From: Bacillota bacterium
Lineage (GTDB): Bacteria; Bacillota; Clostridia; Acetivibrionales; DSM-1351
Length of the DNA: 64,000 nt
Direction: 5' to 3'
NCBI GenBank assembly: GCA_023397905.1
Contig: JAEWSZ010000002.1
Span: forward strand, 21,342-85,341
How positions within the stretch are numbered: the first letter of the stretch is position 1; each line of letters opens with the position of its first letter. Under the pieces are notes generated by a model. That model saw only the letters and a list, made by a program, of their open reading frames with translations, was not told the DNA's origin and made no database searches. Below, piece after piece: positions 60,147-64,000 of this stretch. Position numbers and translations under genes: made by a program.

Positions 60147-61538
60147 TTAAATAACTCCTATCATGCTCAGGAATACTACCAGCAGCAAAATGGGAGTGAT
60201 GAACTTCAGCAGGAACAGGTATATATTTATCAATAGCCCATTGTTCAAGGCGCCGTTGTTGGAAAGCTCGTTCCGTATATCCTTTCTGCTGATGAAATAG
60301 CCTGTAAATACAGCGATCAGCAGGCCTCCCAGAGGCAAAAGGATATTTGAGGATACGCTGTCAAAAAAGTTGAAAAAGGTCAGGCCGAATATCTTTGCCG
60401 AACTTAAAAGACTTGTGTCGTTGGCTGACAGCGCCGCCGGAAAGCCCAGCAGGGCCACTGTTGCCCCGCTGATTATAACGGCTTTTTTCCTGGTCAGCTT
60501 CCACTCCTCCGTAATAAAGGTAATAATGACTTCAAATATGGACATCATGGCCGTTGTAGCCGCTATGGCGGTGAGTATGAAAAATATTACCACAAGGATT
60601 CCGCCAAGGGGCATCTTAGAAAAAACCATGGGAATCGTCATGAATAGCAGGCCGGGACCCTGCTCCGGTTTCATTCCGAAGGAGAACACCGCAGGGAAGA
60701 CGGCAATACCGGCAAGCAATGAGACGATTGTATCTGAAAGTGCCACCTTGCCTGAGGTGGCGAACATGTTGTTATCCTGGGTGAAATAGCTTCCGTAGGT
60801 AATTATTGTGCCCATTCCCAGGGACAGCTTAAAGAACGACAGGCCCAGGGCCATAAGGACCACCTCTTTTGTTATGCTTGAGAAATCCACCTTAAAGAGA
60901 AATCTGATGCCCTCAAAAGCGCCCGGAAGGAACAGGGAGCGTATATCGCAGATGATTATCAGCGCCAGCAGCACAGGCATGAGAAGCTTGGTTATCCTCT
61001 CGATCCCCTTCTTTACACCGAACATGAGTATTACAGAAACCACAGCTACGGCTACGATCTGCCAGATTACAGGCGGAACCGGCCCTGTGGAAGTTTCTGC
61101 AAATATGTTCTGCACCTTTTCCATTGACGCATTTCTGAACATGCCGGTTGCAGCTTTGAAAATATATGAATAAACCCAGCCTGCCACGGCGGTATAGAAG
61201 AAAAGAATTAAAAGGGCCGACAGAATGCCCATGTAGCCGATTACCCGCCAGAAAGGTCTGGGAGTGAGGCTTTTTATGGCTCCGATGGCATTTTTTCTGG
61301 TTTTTCTTCCAATATATAGCTCGCTCAGCATTACGGGCAGCGCCACAAAGATAATGCATAGAAAGTAAATGAGCAGGAAAGCTCCGCCTCCGTATTTGCC
61401 TGTCAGATACGGAAACTTCCATATGTTGCCCAGCCCGACTGTAGAGCTGAGGGTGGCGAAAAACACCGCCAGTCCCGTTGAAAAGCGTTCCCGGTCATGG
61501 GGCGGCCTTGCATTATTTGCAGCTTTTGTATTTCTCAT
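60147..61538 (-). CDS. Sodium:neurotransmitter-symporter (SNF) family amino-acid transporter
   Basis: This 463-residue LeuT-fold transporter has about 12 membrane helices. The family signature SSTVGLGNIWKFPYLTGKYG in helix 1 supplies main-chain sodium and substrate contacts; helix 6 and 8 regions are also recognisable (LGMGTIITYGSYF). It should import an amino acid, perhaps tryptophan, tyrosine, leucine or alanine, with sodium; the substrate is not readable. ATG 61538 is chosen because it overlaps by ATGA the stop of a short upstream frame with a strong ribosome site. Longer in-frame starts up to TTG 61568 have no clear site of their own. It is unrelated to the neighbouring metabolic genes. 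Confidence 0.9.
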   Translation of the reverse strand: MRNTKAANNARPPHDRERFSTGLAVFFATLSSTVGLGNIWKFPYLTGKYGGGAFLLIYFLCIIFVALPVMLSELYIGRKTRKNAIGAIKSLTPRPFWRVIGYMGILSALLILFFYTAVAGWVYSYIFKAATGMFRNASMEKVQNIFAETSTGPVPPVIWQIVAVAVVSVILMFGVKKGIERITKLLMPVLLALIIICDIRSLFLPGAFEGIRFLFKVDFSSITKEVVLMALGLSFFKLSLGMGTIITYGSYFTQDNNMFATSGKVALSDTIVSLLAGIAVFPAVFSFGMKPEQGPGLLFMTIPMVFSKMPLGGILVVIFFILTAIAATTAMMSIFEVIITFITEEWKLTRKKAVIISGATVALLGFPAALSANDTSLLSSAKIFGLTFFNFFDSVSSNILLPLGGLLIAVFTGYFISRKDIRNELSNNGALNNGLLINIYLFLLKFITPILLLVVFLSMIGVI

Positions 61539-61588
61539 AAATATGCCCATGCCCCGCATCTCGCACAAAACATCATGGAAGCCGGCAT
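61535..61588 (-). CDS. Putative 17-residue leader peptide of the symporter gene
   Basis: ATG 61588 (minus) has an excellent site, AAAGGGGGA, at 8-base spacing. The frame reads MPASMMFCARCGAWAYL and stops at a TGA that overlaps the symporter ATG (ATGA). This arrangement suggests translational coupling or a sensing leader peptide. No ordinary ribosome site precedes ATG 61538 itself. The peptide has two Cys, one Trp and one Tyr, but no run of a single regulatory codon. Expression is not shown. Confidence 0.4.
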   Translation of the reverse strand: MPASMMFCARCGAWAYL

Positions 61589-61605
61589 GGGCCTGATCCC
61601 CCTTT

Positions 61606-61967
61606 ATAATTTTTTAAAATTTCTTTCAGCCTCTAATATTGGCCTCCAGAGTATATATGATATTTTTAGCACATTGATAATAATAATACGGAATCAAACT
61701 GAATTTCAATAGGTACCGGGGTTAAATAACAAAATATGGGGTATAACATAGATATATGCAATATTATGAATATATATAGTAGACAATTTCAAAAAAATAA
61801 AATATCATATTAGATGTTTTCATGTATAAATTTTTTGCAAAATCTTTAATGCGTAAAATCAGAGTTCAAGTCCGCCGAAGCGTACTTGAACATGTACATA
61901 GTCAACATTTATAGAAAATATTTAAATAATCAGACGCAACTTAATTAGTCTACGGAGGGCTGAATCT
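61606..61967. promoter_or_regulatory. Divergent AT-rich region before pyruvate kinase
   Basis: These 362 bases between the symporter leader and pyk hold no gene. The one clear structure is an 8-bp hairpin, GTTCAAGT (61864-61871) with ACTTGAAC (61884-61891). TTGAAC at 61886 with a TATAGA-like box 18 bases on is a weak promoter guess for pyk. The rest is low-complexity AT-rich sequence. Confidence 0.35.
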
Positions 61968-63710
61968 ATGAGAAGAACAAAAATTATTTGTACATTGGGA
62001 CCTGCTTCAGATAATGAAGAGATACTTAAAAAAATGATGCTGGGCGGAATGGATGTGGCCAGAATGAATTTTTCACACGGCACACACGAGCAGCACAAAA
62101 AAAGAGCGGATACTTTTAAGCGGATAAGGGAAGAAGTAGGTTTGCCCATACCGCTGCTGCTGGACACTAAGGGCCCGGAAATAAGGACAGGTGATTTCAA
62201 GGACGGCCAGGTCACCTTGAGGGAAAACAATGAGTTTGTTTTGGTCAATAAGGATATAATCGGCGACGAGACGAAATGCTCCATCACCTACAAGGAACTG
62301 TACAGGGACGTGTCAAGGGGCAGCAGGGTATTGATCAATGACGGTCTTGTGGAGCTTGAAGTCACTGATATAAAAGGCAAGGATATATACTGCACGGTTA
62401 AAAACGGAGGAGTTATAGGAGATCACAAGGGGATCAACGTCCCAGGAGCCGACATCAGACTTCCGGCTTTGACCAGCCAGGATATTGAGGATATCAAATT
62501 CGGAATCGAAAATGATTATGATATAATCGCCGCATCCTTTGTCAGGAAGGCTTCGGACGTGGTTGAAATAAGAAAGGTGCTTGAGAAAAACGGTGGAAGC
62601 GGTATCCTGGTTATTTCTAAAATAGAAAACAGGGAGGGCATCAAAAATTTCGACGAGATCCTCAAGGTGTCGGATGGTATCATGGTGGCAAGAGGCGACC
62701 TCGGAGTTGAGATACCTGTTGAAGAGGTTCCGGTCGTCCAGAAGAATATAATAGAAAAATGCTATAGAAACGGAAAGCCTGTTATTACCGCCACACAGAT
62801 GCTGGATTCCATGATAAGGAACCCAAGGCCCACAAGAGCCGAAGCCAGTGATGTTGCCAATGCCATTTACGACGGCACCAGCGGCGTTATGCTGTCAGGT
62901 GAGACCGCCGCAGGAAAATACCCTTTAGAAACCATAGCCGTTATGGCGAGAATTGCCGAGAAAGCCGAAACCTCAATGGACTACTGGAAAAGGTTCAACA
63001 CCCAGCAGACGGAAATAAGTACAAGTGTTACAAACGCCATAAGCCATGCCACCTGTACCACAGCTCTGGACCTGAAAGCCGCGGCTATTATAACAGTGAC
63101 ACAGTCGGGGCATACCGCCAGGATGATTGCCAGGTTCCGTCCCGCATGTCCCATTATTGCAACTACCGTCAATCCCAAGGTACAAAGACAGCTGAATCTG
63201 TCATGGGGTGTGCTGCCATTTCTGGTTGGCGTGGCAAATACCACGGACGAGATGTTTGACAGCGGCATAGAAAAAGCCCTTGAGTCCGGCCTTGTAAAAA
63301 ACGGCGAGCTTGCTGTAATAACTGCAGGCGTACCGGCCGGTATAAGCGGGACTACCAATACATTGAAAGTGCACATTGTGGGTAAAGTATTAGTACAGGG
63401 CACGGGCATAGGAGAAACCGCCTTTACGGGAGAACTGACCGTGGCCCAGACGGTGAAAGAGGCCCTGGAAAATTTCTCGGACGGAAACATACTGGTAGCC
63501 CCATTTACAAATAATGAAATGCTTCCCGTAATAAAAAGAGCTTCTGCAATAGTTGTGGAAGAGAGCGGGCAGACATGCCATGCCGCAACGGTTGGAATGG
63601 CGCTGGATATCCCCGTCATAGTGGGAGCCGACAATGCGACTAAAATATTGAAGACGGGTTCGGTGGTGACAATTGACACCGAAAGAGGACTTGTTCTGAG
63701 ATGTGATTGA
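61968..63710 (+). CDS. pyk: Pyruvate kinase with C-terminal PEP-utiliser domain
   Basis: This 580-residue glycolytic enzyme transfers phosphate from PEP to ADP. ATG 61968 follows ACGGAGGG. KIICTLGPASDN, RMNFSHGTHEQH and LDTKGPEIRTG open the barrel; the catalytic Lys is in VISKIENREG and the metal site in MVARGDLGVEIP. An extra C-terminal domain (about 475-580, with ASAIVVEESGQTCHAATVGM) resembles the phosphohistidine domain of PEP-utilising enzymes, as in Bacillus and Clostridia pyruvate kinases of about 585 residues. Its usual GGxTSHAA motif is altered to SGQTCHAA, keeping the His. Confidence 0.96.
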   Translation: MRRTKIICTLGPASDNEEILKKMMLGGMDVARMNFSHGTHEQHKKRADTFKRIREEVGLPIPLLLDTKGPEIRTGDFKDGQVTLRENNEFVLVNKDIIGDETKCSITYKELYRDVSRGSRVLINDGLVELEVTDIKGKDIYCTVKNGGVIGDHKGINVPGADIRLPALTSQDIEDIKFGIENDYDIIAASFVRKASDVVEIRKVLEKNGGSGILVISKIENREGIKNFDEILKVSDGIMVARGDLGVEIPVEEVPVVQKNIIEKCYRNGKPVITATQMLDSMIRNPRPTRAEASDVANAIYDGTSGVMLSGETAAGKYPLETIAVMARIAEKAETSMDYWKRFNTQQTEISTSVTNAISHATCTTALDLKAAAIITVTQSGHTARMIARFRPACPIIATTVNPKVQRQLNLSWGVLPFLVGVANTTDEMFDSGIEKALESGLVKNGELAVITAGVPAGISGTTNTLKVHIVGKVLVQGTGIGETAFTGELTVAQTVKEALENFSDGNILVAPFTNNEMLPVIKRASAIVVEESGQTCHAATVGMALDIPVIVGADNATKILKTGSVVTIDTERGLVLRCD

Positions 63711-63734
63711 AGAAGTGGCATATAATGATATAAT
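63707..63734 (+). promoter_or_regulatory. Putative lon promoter
   Basis: TTGAAG (63707-63712) and TATAAT (63729-63734) are 16 bases apart, overlapping the pyk stop; another TATAAT lies at 63721. No CIRCE or CtsR-type operator was noticed between here and the lon start. Confidence 0.5.
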
Positions 63735-63813
63735 ATTAATTGAATTTCAAAATAATTTTTTCATGTCAGAATCAGGGGGAATTATTACCCCATGCCGGAA
63801 ATGGAGATAAAAC

Positions 63814-64000
63814 ATGGCTAAAACATTACCGCTGCTACCATTAAGAGGCTTAACAGTTTTTCCTTTTATGACTCTGTATTTTGATGTTGGTAGAGAAAAA
63901 TCAATTAAAGCGCTGGAAGAAGCAATGATAAATGACCAGTTGATTTTTTTGGTCGCTCAGAAGGATGCTTCCACAGATTCTCCCGGTGCTGAGGATATAT
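63814..64000 (+). CDS. lon: ATP-dependent protease Lon, N-terminal fragment (runs off window)
   Basis: ATG 63814 lies 7 bases after GGAG, and the frame stays open to the window edge (62 codons). LPLLPLRGLTVFPFMTLYFD followed by VGREKSIKALEEAM is the start of the LON substrate-binding domain. The ATPase and Ser-Lys protease domains would lie beyond base 64000, so full identity rests on this N-terminus only. Confidence 0.88.
   Translation, partial: MAKTLPLLPLRGLTVFPFMTLYFDVGREKSIKALEEAMINDQLIFLVAQKDASTDSPGAEDI

Noticed and set aside
61859..61891. tRNA T-arm-like sequence GAGTTCAAGTCC upstream of pyk
   Set aside because: No acceptor, D or anticodon arms flank it and there is no CCA end; it is better described as an 8-bp hairpin.
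62981..63721. Long minus-strand frame opposite pyruvate kinase
   Set aside because: The plus strand is unmistakably pyk; the antisense frame is Ser/Thr/Ala-rich with no motif.
1..64000. CRISPR arrays, prophage, insertion sequences
   Set aside because: No regularly spaced repeats, transposase, integrase or phage structural genes were found in either strand.

Overview
The window reads as chromosomal DNA of a plant- or host-glycan-degrading member of the Clostridia (Bacillota). The evidence is: AT-rich intergenic DNA with moderately GC-rich genes, strong AGGAGG ribosome sites, frequent TTG starts, sugar importers of the LplB/YtcP type, YesM/YesN and AraC regulators, a long pyruvate kinase with a C-terminal PEP-utiliser-like domain, and a eukaryotic-type NADP isocitrate dehydrogenase. 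The species cannot be fixed from sequence alone. No rRNA, tRNA, CRISPR array, transposase or phage gene was seen.

Layout. (1) 1-9730 is one plus-strand catabolic operon: two D-2-hydroxyacid dehydrogenases flanking dihydroxyacetone-kinase subunits DhaK/DhaL, an ABC sugar importer, a zinc alcohol dehydrogenase and an IlvD/Edd dehydratase. A class II ketose-bisphosphate aldolase (9899-10744) points the other way. (2) 11099-19237 is a deoxy-sugar-type operon: rhamnulokinase-like kinase, FucA/RhaD-like aldolase, ABC importer, second FGGY kinase and a ROK repressor. (3) 19246-20768 holds two tandem minus-strand proteins that fuse a Phd/YefM antitoxin domain to a Uma2 PD-(D/E)XK nuclease domain. They lie behind a perfect consensus promoter overlapped by TTAGCTAA repeats. 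(4) 20944-25355 holds a small membrane-anchored protein, icd, asnS and a DUF4397 protein. (5) 25729-48820 is a glycan-use locus: a membrane-bound AraC regulator, then a 13-gene run with an LplB/YtcP/lipoprotein importer, two GH29 fucosidases, a UroD-like protein, a beta-propeller glycosidase, GH78 and GH106-like rhamnosidases, KDPG-type aldolase, KDG kinase, galactonate dehydratase and a GH2 beta-galactosidase. (6) 49820-58396 is a second importer with its own YesM/YesN two-component system and a GH101-like enzyme. (7) 58715-64000 is core metabolism: citrate synthase, a sodium:amino-acid symporter (minus strand), pyruvate kinase and the start of lon.

How the parts work together. None of the glycosidases has a signal peptide, so the picture is import of intact oligosaccharides followed by cytoplasmic trimming of fucose, rhamnose and galactose, with galactonate-type acids going to pyruvate and glyceraldehyde-3-phosphate. 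All four ABC importers lack an ATPase gene and presumably share one encoded elsewhere. Each solute-binding-protein gene is followed by a stem-loop without a U-tract. The most unusual items are the Phd-Uma2 fusion pair with its operator, a UroD-like protein inside a glycan operon, a large structured inverted-repeat element in two copies, and a dispersed family of intergenic hairpins.
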